From Nonomuraea guangzhouensis (lineage in GTDB: Bacteria; Actinomycetota; Actinomycetes; Streptosporangiales; Streptosporangiaceae): a stretch of 64,000 nt of DNA. Positions 51,169-59,055 of this stretch are shown one piece after another (positions within the stretch are counted from its first letter, which is position 1; each line of letters begins with the position of its first letter). The stretch lies in contig NZ_JAHKRM010000050.1 in NCBI RefSeq assembly GCF_019396345.1, forward strand, positions 16,494 to 80,493. Reading direction: 5' to 3'. The notes under the pieces were generated by a model. The model saw only the letters and a program-made list of their open reading frames with translations. It was not told the origin of the DNA and searched no databases. The position numbers and the translations under genes were made by a program.

Positions 51169-51849
51169 TCAATCACGGTCGACGAGGGTGCGCCACTGGC
51201 GGACGCGGCGCTGGTCGACCGGCATGGACCAGTTCTCCCGCACGGCCGAGCCCACGTGGAACGCGCGGATGCCGTAGTCCAGCAGGGACGGCACGTAGGC
51301 GGGCTTGAGTCCGCCGCCCGCCAGGATGATGGAGCCGTCGCCCGCGTCGGCCCGGCTCTTGAGCACCGGCAGCCCGGACCGCACACCGGCGGGCGAGCCC
51401 GCCGTGAGCACCGTGGCCAGGTTGGGCAGCAGCCGTACCGCCCGCCACGACGCCTGGACGTCGGCCGCGTGGTCGACGGCGCGATGGAACGTCCACGGCA
51501 GCGGCGACGCCGCGTGGATCAGCGCCTCGGTGGCGGCCAGGTCGACCGCGCCCGCCTCGTCGAGGAAGCCGAACACGAATCCCGCCGCACCCGCCTGGGC
51601 CAGCGCCTTGACATCCAGGCGTAGCCGGTCGAGCACTTCGGGACCGGCGGTGAAGGTCGCGTCGCAGCGCAGCATCACCATCTGGGGCAGCGGGCACTCC
51701 GCGGCGATCGCGGCGACCGTCTCCGGAGCAGGGGTGAGCCCGTCGGCACCCATGTCGGCGACGACCTCCAGACGGTCGGCTCCGCCCTGCTCAGCGGCCA
51801 CGGCGTCGCGCACGTTCAGCGCGATCACCTCTAGGAGGGATCCGGTCAT
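51169..51849 (-). CDS. cutC: CutC family protein
   Basis: 226 residues, TIM barrel: LEVIALNVRDAVAAEQGGADRLEV (in part), PQMVMLRC, GFVFGFLDEAGAVD, WTFHRAVDHA, LTAGSPAGV and ILAGGGLKPAYV. Named for copper homeostasis in E. coli, though its true enzymatic role is unclear. ATG 51849 is chosen from the family N-terminus; TATAAC lies 9 bases upstream, so it may be leaderless. Convergent with the aldolase gene. Confidence 0.92.
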   Translation of the reverse strand: MTGSLLEVIALNVRDAVAAEQGGADRLEVVADMGADGLTPAPETVAAIAAECPLPQMVMLRCDATFTAGPEVLDRLRLDVKALAQAGAAGFVFGFLDEAGAVDLAATEALIHAASPLPWTFHRAVDHAADVQASWRAVRLLPNLATVLTAGSPAGVRSGLPVLKSRADAGDGSIILAGGGLKPAYVPSLLDYGIRAFHVGSAVRENWSMPVDQRRVRQWRTLVDRD

Positions 51850-51906
51850 GCTGGAGAGGTTATATGGTGCTCTGCCCATTTCCGGGGGCGAAGGGGGATA
51901 AAAGTC

Positions 51907-51957
51907 CCCGCCGGCCGTGCCCCACTGGGGGAAGCAGGGCACGGCCGTACCGGCGGG
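51907..51957 (-). terminator. Long hairpin between the GNAT gene and cutC
   Basis: CCCGCCGG-CCGTGCCC pairs with GGGCACGG and CCGGCGGG; the right side has a 5-base bulge. On the minus strand it is followed by GGGGACTTTT, so it can terminate the GNAT transcript. Confidence 0.6.
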
Positions 51958-51973
51958 CGCCGGTCAGGTGTGC

Positions 51974-52576
51974 TCAGACGCCGATCAACTCGGCGACCGT
52001 GAGATCGCGGAACGCCGTCGTCGCGGCCTCCTCCGCGGGCCGCTCGAAGAGGGCGCCCGAGGAGCGGTGCGGCAGATCGACCGTACGCAGGTGCCGGAAG
52101 CCGCGCTTGCGGTAGTAGTCCTGCAACTGCGGGTTGTTCTTGGCGCAGTCGAGCCGGAGCCACCGCGACCCGGCCGCGTGCGCCATGGAGCCCGCCCAGT
52201 CCAGCAGGGCGTCCCCGAGGCCGAAGCCCGACCAGGGCCGGGCGACGGCGAGCTTGTGCACGTACAGGGCGGCGCCCGGGTCGTCGGCCCGGCGCCAGAA
52301 CTCCGGGTCGGCGTTGTCGTCGAGAGCGATCGTGGCGACGGGCGGGGCCTCGTCGTCCAGCTCGAGGTACCGGAGCTCGTCGTCCACGAGGTAGAGCACC
52401 CGCTCGGCGATGAGTGGCTCGATCCGCTCGGGGCCGAAGCCTCCCCGCGGCCACTGCCGCACTCCCCGGGAGTGCAGCCATTCGGCCGTGTCGGCGAGGA
52501 GGGTCAGGACGCCCGGGAGATCGGCGGCGTCGGCGCGGCGGAGAGCGAGCGGATGGAGCAGGGTGTTCGAAAGCAC
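51974..52576 (-). CDS. GNAT-family N-acetyltransferase
   Basis: 200 residues. Core motif LYVHKLAVARPWSGFGLGDALL (Gly-rich acetyl-CoA loop), then WLRLDCAKNNPQLQDYYRKRGF, typical of GNAT proteins. N-terminal MLSNTLLHPLALRRADAAD starts the domain. Substrate unknown. ATG 52576. Confidence 0.88.
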   Translation of the reverse strand: MLSNTLLHPLALRRADAADLPGVLTLLADTAEWLHSRGVRQWPRGGFGPERIEPLIAERVLYLVDDELRYLELDDEAPPVATIALDDNADPEFWRRADDPGAALYVHKLAVARPWSGFGLGDALLDWAGSMAHAAGSRWLRLDCAKNNPQLQDYYRKRGFRHLRTVDLPHRSSGALFERPAEEAATTAFRDLTVAELIGV

Positions 52577-52689
52577 GGTTCAGCCCTTCATGACATTGGG
52601 TGTCCATGCGAACACAGAACGTGACCATTTGAGCGCGCGCTGGCTCGCACGGGGGGTTTGAGGCGACATCTATCGAGAAATCGCGCATC

Positions 52690-52713
52690 AAGGGAGTGCG
52701 CAGGACTCCCTTT
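52690..52713 (-). terminator. Terminator after the GntR gene
   Basis: AAGGGAGT and ACTCCCTT are perfect 8-base arms around an 8-base centre, 62 bases after the GntR stop. Confidence 0.6.
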
Positions 52714-52774
52714 GCCCAGCGAGGCGGGAGGCTCGTCTTAGGCGGCCGGTGGGATCACCCCCAACCGAGCTCGC

Positions 52775-53530
52775 TCAGCGGCTGTCGAGCTCGTATCTGA
52801 TCAAGTGCTTGTCGGCGGGGAGCACCGACACGGCGACACGCACGGGCATGTCGCCGTTGTCGTAACCAACCCGGACGTAAACCATGACCGGTGTGCCGAG
52901 CTCCAATTGGAGACGCTCGGCTTCTTCCTGGTTGGGCATACGCGCCCAGATGTCGTCCACCACCCGCACCTGCTCGTGTCCGAGCTCCTCCAGCACCCGG
53001 TTGGCTCCCCGCGGAATGTCGCCCGGCCGGGCGATCTCCGTGCTGGCCACCAGGTCACGTGGAAAATAGGAATCGTTGGTGTTGTACGGCTGGCCGTCGA
53101 CGAACCGAAGGCGCCGCCGGACGACGGCCAGTTCTCCTTCGGCCAGCTCGAGCCGGCTGGCGATCTCCTCGACCGGAGAGACGGTCAAGACCTCTATGTA
53201 CTGGCTGGGCGCACGACCTTCCTGCGTCACGGCGAAGGCGAAAGCTTCGCGTAGTTCGCCGGACGGCTGCGGCTCCAGCTCTCGCTGCGGATAGATCAGC
53301 AGCGGTCTCCGGTCCCGGACGACCGTGCCACGCCGCGGGGTTCGGGTGACCAACCCTTCGTTGACCAGCTCCCCTAAGGCGAGTCGGACAGTGTTGCGGC
53401 TCACCCCATGGTCTTCCATGAGCTGCGCCTCGGTCGGCAGCTGCGCCCCGGGGCCGAGTACACCGGAGTAGATGGCTCTCCTCAGCTCCGAGGCCACCAG
53501 CTGGTACAGGACCGACCTTGCCACTTTCAC
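52775..53530 (-). CDS. GntR-family regulator, HutC subfamily
   Basis: 251 residues: winged helix (LPTEAQLMEDHGVSRNTVRLAL, wing TRTPRRGTVV) and a UTRA domain (EEIASRLELAEGELAVVRRRLRF in part, ending MPVRVAVSVLPADKHLIRYEL). Start GTG 53530 or the next in-frame GTG 53524, both near AAAAGGGGTG. Its target may be the lone region to its left or itself; an operator-like palindrome lies just upstream. Confidence 0.88.
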   Translation of the reverse strand: MKVARSVLYQLVASELRRAIYSGVLGPGAQLPTEAQLMEDHGVSRNTVRLALGELVNEGLVTRTPRRGTVVRDRRPLLIYPQRELEPQPSGELREAFAFAVTQEGRAPSQYIEVLTVSPVEEIASRLELAEGELAVVRRRLRFVDGQPYNTNDSYFPRDLVASTEIARPGDIPRGANRVLEELGHEQVRVVDDIWARMPNQEEAERLQLELGTPVMVYVRVGYDNGDMPVRVAVSVLPADKHLIRYELDSR

Positions 53531-53535
53531 CCCTT

Positions 53536-53547
53536 TTGTTCCAACAA
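53536..53547. promoter_or_regulatory. Candidate GntR operator
   Basis: TTGTTCCAACAA is a 12-base palindrome (5-base arms) six bases upstream of the GntR start; a related TTGGTACAAA lies near 53619. Autoregulation is likely but unproved. Confidence 0.4.
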
Positions 53548-54256
53548 TTTAGACGATCTGGTTCTAACAGGCCACAACCCCTTGACCAATGGCCATTGAC
53601 AGCCGCATCATCCAATCGTTGGTACAAATCCATCGAAAGGCCGGTGAGGGGGTGAGGGCCGGTGTTACCGGTCCACGCGGGTACGCCATACCTGCCCTGG
53701 CAAGACCCTCGTGAAGCAACACGTTTACCGCGTTACGCGTTGCATCGCCAGGGCCTCTGCTACACCTACCAGAGCAATGGGAACGGCATGTCCGTACTAT
53801 CCGTGTCGACCGAGGCACATCCCACTGATGACCCCGTCGGTTCGGCCCAACGCATTGTGAACCACTACCGACACTCGGAGTCCTCGAAAGAGGGTCGCTC
53901 CCCATGAACTCCGTGTGCGAACACTCGACCTAGGACTCCATCCCTCGCCGGAGTCCTGGCGTCGCCGCACACGGGGCAGGAAGCGCGTCCTGGCGGGTCC
54001 CCCACGCCCGCCAGGGCGCGCGTTCCTCCTTTTCTATAACATTTGCGGCACTTCGCGCCCTTTACCACCATTTTTTGCGCCTAGCCAGGCCCGTGCCATC
54101 CACCAAGCCCGGTCGAGCCCTGCCCAGGAGGCGGGCGCCCGGCGTGCGTGGCCGGCCGCGGCGAGAAGGCGGCCAGACCGGGATTGGCTTTCAGGCCCAT
54201 TACTACCTATCGTTCCCGACTTGGTGGCGCCGCGAAGGATTTCCCGGGGATGCGTG
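53548..54256. other. Lower-GC gap without a confident gene
   Basis: About 700 bases whose GC and codon pattern differ from the surroundings. It contains one weak small reading frame (53788-53907) and a minus-strand frame with two CxxC pairs that was rejected for poor codon bias. No repeat, tRNA or insertion sequence was recognised. Confidence 0.45.
53788..53907 (+). CDS. Possible 39-residue peptide
   Basis: MSVLSVSTEAHPTDDPVGSA is followed by QRIVNHYRH and a charged end. There is a weak GGGAA upstream of ATG 53788. The composition looks protein-like, but length and codon use give little support; it may equally be chance. Confidence 0.2.
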   Translation: MSVLSVSTEAHPTDDPVGSAQRIVNHYRHSESSKEGRSP

Positions 54257-54676
54257 CTACTCAGCCGGCCGCCAATTGAGCAGTGCCAGGTCATCGCCCA
54301 TGTCCGCGTACACCCCCTGGACCGCCTGACCGTACTCGGGCTCGCCATCGCCGTCCCACCCGCCGTGAATCAGGCAGCCGGGCACGGCGGCGAGCCGCAC
54401 CAGCACCACGACGTACGGCTCGGTCGAGCCGGGCATGAACGGCCGGCGGTTGACGATCCAGCTCTCCACCGTGCCCTGCGGCGCGACCGCCTCCCAATGC
54501 CACCTCTCGGTACGGCAGGCCGGGCAGAAGGCCCTGGCCGGGAAGCGGGTGGTGTGACAGGTGTCACAGCGCTGGACCGTGAACTCGTGGCCGGCGAGCC
54601 GCTCCCACCAGTCCTTGGAGTCCCGATCAGGGGTCGGCCGCACGCCTCGGGGCGGCCTGCCGTACCGGTCAGGCAT
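54257..54676 (-). CDS. DUF35 OB-fold zinc-ribbon protein, aldolase partner
   Basis: 139 residues: zinc ribbon CDTC...CPAC (about residues 37-54) followed by an OB fold (GTVESWIVNRRPF, YVVVLVRLAAVPGCLIHG). Such proteins form complexes with thiolase-fold partners (ChsH2-DUF35 with Ltp2) for retro-aldol side-chain cleavage in steroid degradation. It begins 3 bases after the stop of the thiolase-fold gene, confirming the pair. Confidence 0.9.
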   Translation of the reverse strand: MPDRYGRPPRGVRPTPDRDSKDWWERLAGHEFTVQRCDTCHTTRFPARAFCPACRTERWHWEAVAPQGTVESWIVNRRPFMPGSTEPYVVVLVRLAAVPGCLIHGGWDGDGEPEYGQAVQGVYADMGDDLALLNWRPAE

Positions 54677-54679
54677 GGG

Positions 54680-55849
54680 TCAGCCCTTTCTGAGCAGGAG
54701 GGCCGAGGTGGCGGGCAGGATGTAGCCGGGCTGGGCGGTCGACAGAGCCACCTCGGCGCCGGCGACCTGCCGGTCACCCGCGTCCCCGCGTAGCTGGGAA
54801 ACGGCCTCGGCTATGTGGTTGATGCCGTGGACGTAGCCCTCCGACAGGAAGCCGCCGTGCGTGTTGACCGGGAGCGCTCCGTCGAGGGCCGTCGCGCCGG
54901 AAGCGACGTACGGGCCGCCCTCGCCCTTGACGCAGAAGCCGTAGTCCTCCAACTGGACGATCACCGAGTAGGTGAAGCAGTCGTACAGCTCCGCCACGTC
55001 GATGTCAGCCGGGCCGAGTCCGGCCTGGGCGTACAGGCGCGGGGCCAGCGCGGCGGCGGCCGTGGTGGTGGGGTCGGCCCGGCCGCCGGACAGGTGCGAG
55101 TCGCCGCCGCCCCAGGCCGCGCCGGAGATCAGCACCGGCGGGCGGCGCAGCGAGCGGGCGCGGTCGGCGGTCGTGATGACCAGGGCGCACGCGCCGTCGG
55201 TCTCCAGGCAGCAGTCCAGCAGGCGGAACGGCTCGGCGATCCACCTGCTGGCGAGATAGTCGTCGAGGGTGATGGGCGTACGCATGAGAGCGCGCGGATT
55301 CTTGACGGCATTTGCCCGCTGAGTGACGGCCAGTTGCCCGAAATGCTCCGCTTTAGTGCCGTATTTCTGAATATGGGCTTGGGCGTACATCGCATATTGC
55401 TGCGGTGGCGCGAAATAGCCATATGGCGCCTGATATTGCACCTCAGGGCTCACCGGAAGGCCTCGCCCGGTGCCGCCCATGCGGAACTCCGACCGGGCAT
55501 TGATCGCGCGGTAACAGACGACGGTCTCGGCCATGCCGGTCGCCACGGCCAGCGCCGCCTGCGCCACGACCGCGTGCGACACGCTGCCGCCGCCGAACTG
55601 GTCGAGATACCAGGTCGGATCGGCCATGCCGAGCGCGGGACCCACCAGGGACGGAGCCGCCGAGTCGCCGACTCGATGCGTGGCCAAGCCCTCGACGTCG
55701 CCGGGGCCGAGGCCGGCGTCGTCGAGGGCGGCCAGGATCGCGCGACAGGCCAGGGTGAGCGTGCTGACCCCCGAGTCCTTGGTGAAGGGCGTGTAACCGA
55801 CCCCCACCACGGCCGTACGGTCCCGGAACTCAAGCAAGCGCTTGGCCAT
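54680..55849 (-). CDS. Thiolase-fold lipid-transfer/aldolase protein (Ltp2-like)
   Basis: 389 residues. It lacks the nucleophilic cysteine of true thiolases (FGGGSVSH at that place) but keeps ELYDCFTYS and SEGYVHGINHI, which hold Tyr residues like those used by the Ltp2 aldolase. With the DUF35 protein it probably cleaves a beta-hydroxyacyl-CoA into a ketone and a short acyl-CoA. ATG 55849 is leaderless behind TTGACA-N18-TAGCGT; the KstR2-like operator covers codons 2-6. Confidence 0.88.
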   Translation of the reverse strand: MAKRLLEFRDRTAVVGVGYTPFTKDSGVSTLTLACRAILAALDDAGLGPGDVEGLATHRVGDSAAPSLVGPALGMADPTWYLDQFGGGSVSHAVVAQAALAVATGMAETVVCYRAINARSEFRMGGTGRGLPVSPEVQYQAPYGYFAPPQQYAMYAQAHIQKYGTKAEHFGQLAVTQRANAVKNPRALMRTPITLDDYLASRWIAEPFRLLDCCLETDGACALVITTADRARSLRRPPVLISGAAWGGGDSHLSGGRADPTTTAAAALAPRLYAQAGLGPADIDVAELYDCFTYSVIVQLEDYGFCVKGEGGPYVASGATALDGALPVNTHGGFLSEGYVHGINHIAEAVSQLRGDAGDRQVAGAEVALSTAQPGYILPATSALLLRKG

Positions 55850-55885
55850 CCTGAAACGCTAGGCCGCACCGTCCACATATGTCAA
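55831..55885 (-). promoter_or_regulatory. Promoter and operator of the Ltp2-like gene
   Basis: Minus-strand TTGACA (55885-55880), 18-base spacer, TAGCGT, then ATG six bases later. CAAGCAAGCGCTTGG at 55831-55845 lies directly after the start codon, where a bound repressor would block initiation. Confidence 0.7.
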
Positions 55886-55927
55886 CGGCGAGGTACGCCT
55901 GGGATGCCAACCTGCGCCGCATTTCGC

Positions 55928-55974
55928 TTGACACCTTTTCCGCCGCACGCCTACCGTCCAAGCAAGCGCTTGGT
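55928..55974 (+). promoter_or_regulatory. Promoter and operator of the flavin reductase operon
   Basis: TTGACA (55928-55933), 18-base spacer, TACCGT (55952-55957). CCAAGCAAGCGCTTGG at 55958-55973 covers the start of transcription; the A-g-CAAG-CG-CTTG-G-T part matches the KstR2 consensus AnCAAGnnCTTGnT exactly. Confidence 0.75.
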
Positions 55975-56008
55975 AAGATACGATGCAAGCGGCGATGAGG
56001 AGGAGACC

Positions 56009-56620
56009 ATGAGCACACACGCTGCCCGGCTGATCACGCCGGACGGCTGTGGCGGCCCCCCGGCGCCGTACCAGCGCAGGACTCTCAACGGAGCCTCGAT
56101 GCCGAACGGCCAGTCCCACGAGAGCGGCAACGGCCAGCTCGACAGCCGGAGGTTCCGGTCGGTGCTGGGCAGGTTCGCCACCGGTGTGGTGGCGATCACC
56201 GCGCTCGACCCGACGAACGGCGAGCCGTGCGGTCTGGCGGCCAACTCCTTCACCTCGGTGTCGCTCGACCCGCCGCTGGTGGCGTTCTGCGTGGCGCACA
56301 CCAGCACGAGCTGGCCCAAGGTACGCGGCGCCAAGGTCATCACCGTGAACGTGCTCGCCGAGCACCAGCAGCACGTCTGCGCCCAGCTCGCGAGCAGGGG
56401 CGGCGACAAGTTCGCCGGGCTGCGGTGGACCGGTTCGCCCGGCGGCAACCCGGTGATCGAGGGCGCCTTGGCCTGGATCGACTGCGCGATCGAGGCCGAG
56501 CACATGGCGGGCGATCACATGATCGTGGTGGCCCGGGTGCTCCAGCTCGACACGCACGCGGACGGCGGCCCGCTGCTGTTCTTCCGCGGCGGCTACGGCG
56601 GCTTCGTTGAGCCCGGTTGA
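56009..56620 (+). CDS. Flavin reductase (FMN-binding split barrel)
   Basis: 203 residues. After a roughly 45-residue flexible N-terminus comes the reductase domain: FRSVLGRFATGVVAIT, GLAANSFTSVSLDPPLVAFC (FMN contacts) and HMIVVARVLQL. Supplies reduced flavin to a monooxygenase, like HsaB for HsaA; the luciferase-like enzyme at 44.8 kb under the same operator type is a candidate partner. ATG 56009 with GAGGAGGAG upstream. Confidence 0.9.
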   Translation: MSTHAARLITPDGCGGPPAPYQRRTLNGASMPNGQSHESGNGQLDSRRFRSVLGRFATGVVAITALDPTNGEPCGLAANSFTSVSLDPPLVAFCVAHTSTSWPKVRGAKVITVNVLAEHQQHVCAQLASRGGDKFAGLRWTGSPGGNPVIEGALAWIDCAIEAEHMAGDHMIVVARVLQLDTHADGGPLLFFRGGYGGFVEPG

Positions 56621-56653
56621 TCCCGTTGAGTCCCGTCTCTCAGGAGGCCTACG

Positions 56654-57769
56654 TTGAGCCTGCGTGAGGAGGCGCGGGCCTGGCTGGCCGAGAACCTCAC
56701 CGGAGACTTCGCGCACGCCCGCGGCCTGGGCGGTCCCGGACGCGAGCACGAGGGCCACGAGGTCCGCCTGGCCTGGGAGCGTCACCTCGGCAAGGCGGGC
56801 TGGACCTGCCTGGGCTGGCCCGTCGAGTACGGCGGGCGCGACGCCTCGCTCGCCGACCAGGTGGCCTTCCACGAGGAGTACGCCCTGGCGGACGCCCCCG
56901 CCCGCGTGGGCCACATCGGTGAGGGGCTGATCGGGCCGACGATCCTGGAGTTCGGCACCGAGGCGCAGAAGGCCCGGTTCCTGCCGCCGATCCAGCGCGG
57001 CGACGAGCTGTGGTGCCAGGGCTACTCCGAGCCGGAGGCGGGCTCCGATCTGGCCAACGTCCAGACGAAGGCGCACCTGTCAGGCGACGAATGGATCATC
57101 ACCGGGCAGAAGGTGTGGACGTCACTGGCCCACGTGTCCGACTGGTGCTTCGCGCTCTGCCGTACGGAAGCGGGCTCCCAGCGGCACCGTGGGCTGTCGT
57201 ACCTGCTCGTGCCCATGGACCAGCCCGGCGTCGAGGTGCGGCCGATCGTGCAGATGACGGGGACGTCCGAGTTCAACGAGGTGTTCTTCGACGGGGCCAG
57301 GACCGCGGCAGGGAACGTGCTCGGCGCGCCCGGCGACGGGTGGCGCGTCGCGATGGCCACGCTCGGCTACGAGCGGGGTGTCTCCACACTGGGGCAGCAG
57401 ATCGGGTTCCGGCGGGAGCTGGCCCGGGTGATCGAGGTCGCCCGGCGCACGGGCGCGGCCGACGATCCGGTGCTGCGCGACCGGCTGGTGCGTTCGTGGC
57501 TGGAGCTGGAGATCATGCGGCTCAACGCGCTGCGGGCCGATCCTGGGCCGGTGGCGTCGATCGCCAAGCTGTACTGGTCGGAGTGGCATCGCAGGCTGGG
57601 CGAGCTGGCGCAGGCCGTACAACAGAAGTCCGGACTTGTCGCCCGCGACGGTGAGCTCAATGATCTCCAGCGGCTGTATCTGTTCAGCCGGGCGGACACG
57701 ATCTATGCGGGTTCGAGCGAGATCCAGCGGAACATCATCGCCGAGCGCACCCTTGGACTTCCTCGCTGA
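56654..57769 (+). CDS. Acyl-CoA dehydrogenase (FadE type, full length)
   Basis: 371 residues with all three domains: helical N-terminus, WCQGYSEPEAGSDLANVQTKA with ITGQKVWTS (flavin/substrate strands) and the C-terminal bundle ending DTIYAGSSEIQRNIIAERTLGLPR. Resembles FadE30-like enzymes of steroid pathways. Start TTG 56654, supported by CAGGAGG seven bases upstream. Cotranscribed with the flavin reductase and the SDR. Confidence 0.92.
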   Translation: MSLREEARAWLAENLTGDFAHARGLGGPGREHEGHEVRLAWERHLGKAGWTCLGWPVEYGGRDASLADQVAFHEEYALADAPARVGHIGEGLIGPTILEFGTEAQKARFLPPIQRGDELWCQGYSEPEAGSDLANVQTKAHLSGDEWIITGQKVWTSLAHVSDWCFALCRTEAGSQRHRGLSYLLVPMDQPGVEVRPIVQMTGTSEFNEVFFDGARTAAGNVLGAPGDGWRVAMATLGYERGVSTLGQQIGFRRELARVIEVARRTGAADDPVLRDRLVRSWLELEIMRLNALRADPGPVASIAKLYWSEWHRRLGELAQAVQQKSGLVARDGELNDLQRLYLFSRADTIYAGSSEIQRNIIAERTLGLPR

Positions 57770-57793
57770 ACTCCCCCCGCTGATTGGAGCACG

Positions 57794-58567
57794 ATGGCAC
57801 CCCCTTACCCGAAGGCGCACGGACTGCTGGATGGCAAGGTCACGCTGGTCACGGCGGCGGCGGGGGCCGGGATCGGGTACGCGACGGCCAAGCGCTGCGC
57901 CGAGGAGGGCGCCGTGATCGTCATCTCGGACCGGCATGAGCGCCGCCTGTCCGCCGCGGCCGACTCGCTGACCGAGATCACCGGCGTCAAGCCGCTGGCG
58001 GTGCCGTGCGACGTGACGTCGGAAGCCCAGGTGCTGGCGCTGTTCGACGCGGTCGTGGAGGCGCACGGCCGGCTGGACGTGGTGGTCAACAACGCCGGGC
58101 TCGGTGGTACGGCGCCGCTGGCCGAGATGACCGACGACCAGTGGCACACCGTCATCGACGTGACCCTGAACGGCACCATGCGCTGCACCAGGGCCGCACT
58201 GAAGCAGATGATCGCGCAGGGCTCCGGGGTGATCGTGAACAACGCCTCCGTGATCGGCTGGCGGGCACAGCGGGGGCAGTCGCACTACGCGGCGGCCAAG
58301 GCCGGGGTGATGGCACTGACCAGGTGCGTCGCGCTGGAGGCCGCCGAGCACGGCGTACGGGTCAACGCGGTGGCGCCTTCGCTGGCCGTGCACCCGTTCC
58401 TGGCGAAGGTGACGAGTGAGGAGCTGCTGGCGGAGCTGGCGGCGGCGGAGGCGTTCGGGCGCTCGGCGGAGCCGTGGGAGGTGGCGAACGTGATCGTCTT
58501 CCTGGCCAGCGACTACTCCTCGTACATGACCGGCGAGGTGGTCTCCGTCTCTTCGCAGCACCCGTGA
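57794..58567 (+). CDS. Short-chain dehydrogenase/reductase (IpdF-like)
   Basis: 257 residues: cofactor loop TAAAGAGIG, NNAG, Ser in NNASVIGW and YAAAK catalytic pair. Beginning MAPPYPKAHGLLDGKV, it resembles IpdF (Rv3559c), the HIP-related reductase encoded beside fadE30 in Mycobacterium. The gene order FadE-SDR is the same here. Likely oxidises or reduces a hydroxyl on a ring acid. Last gene of this operon. Confidence 0.88.
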   Translation: MAPPYPKAHGLLDGKVTLVTAAAGAGIGYATAKRCAEEGAVIVISDRHERRLSAAADSLTEITGVKPLAVPCDVTSEAQVLALFDAVVEAHGRLDVVVNNAGLGGTAPLAEMTDDQWHTVIDVTLNGTMRCTRAALKQMIAQGSGVIVNNASVIGWRAQRGQSHYAAAKAGVMALTRCVALEAAEHGVRVNAVAPSLAVHPFLAKVTSEELLAELAAAEAFGRSAEPWEVANVIVFLASDYSSYMTGEVVSVSSQHP

Positions 58568-58569
58568 CC

Positions 58570-58593
58570 ATATCCTGAGGGACAGGATATAGT
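58570..58593 (+). promoter_or_regulatory. PadR operator and leaderless promoter
   Basis: ATATCCTG and CAGGATAT are perfect 8-base arms around 5 bases (58570-58590). The right arm overlaps the -10 box TATAGT (58588-58593), which is six bases before GTG 58600. Confidence 0.7.
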
Positions 58594-58599
58594 GCGAGG

Positions 58600-59055
58600 G
58601 TGAATATAACGGAGCCCATGTTCCTGGCGCTCACCGCGCTGGTGGACGAGCCGCGGCACGGTTACGGGATCGTCCAGGAGGTCGATCGGCTGTCCGGCGG
58701 GCGGGTGCAACTCAAGATCGGCTCCCTGTACGGCGTGCTGGACCGGCTGGCCGGGGAAGGGCTGGTGGCGCTCGACCGGGAAGAGGTGGCCCAAGGCCGG
58801 CTGCGCCGCTACTACCGGCTGACGGACACTGGGGCCGGGGCACTGGAGGAGGAGGCGGCCCGCCTGACGGCCAACGCCCGCGCGGCCACCGCCCGGCTCC
58901 GGGACCGCACCGCCCGCCTACACCCCGGAACCGCCACCGCCATCGCCCTCGCGCGCCTGCATCGCGCGACCGCCGTTGTTCTTGCGCGCATCCCCGCTGG
59001 GAATGCCTTCGCCAACCGGGGTGGCGCGGTCGTCGATGCCGGAGGTGTCGGGTGA
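58600..59055 (+). CDS. PadR-family regulator
   Basis: 151 residues: winged helix MFLALTALVDEPRHGYGIVQ ... LKIGSLYGVLDRLAGEGLV, wing with RRYYRLTDTG, and a C-terminal helical dimerisation region. Represses itself through the adjacent palindrome, and with it the membrane protein gene, whose GTG overlaps its stop. Ligand unknown. Confidence 0.9.
   Translation: MNITEPMFLALTALVDEPRHGYGIVQEVDRLSGGRVQLKIGSLYGVLDRLAGEGLVALDREEVAQGRLRRYYRLTDTGAGALEEEAARLTANARAATARLRDRTARLHPGTATAIALARLHRATAVVLARIPAGNAFANRGGAVVDAGGVG

Noticed and set aside
53865..54071. Minus-strand 68-codon frame with two CxxC pairs
   Set aside because: Zinc-ribbon-like spacing, but third-position GC is far below that of neighbouring genes and no ribosome site precedes the ATG.
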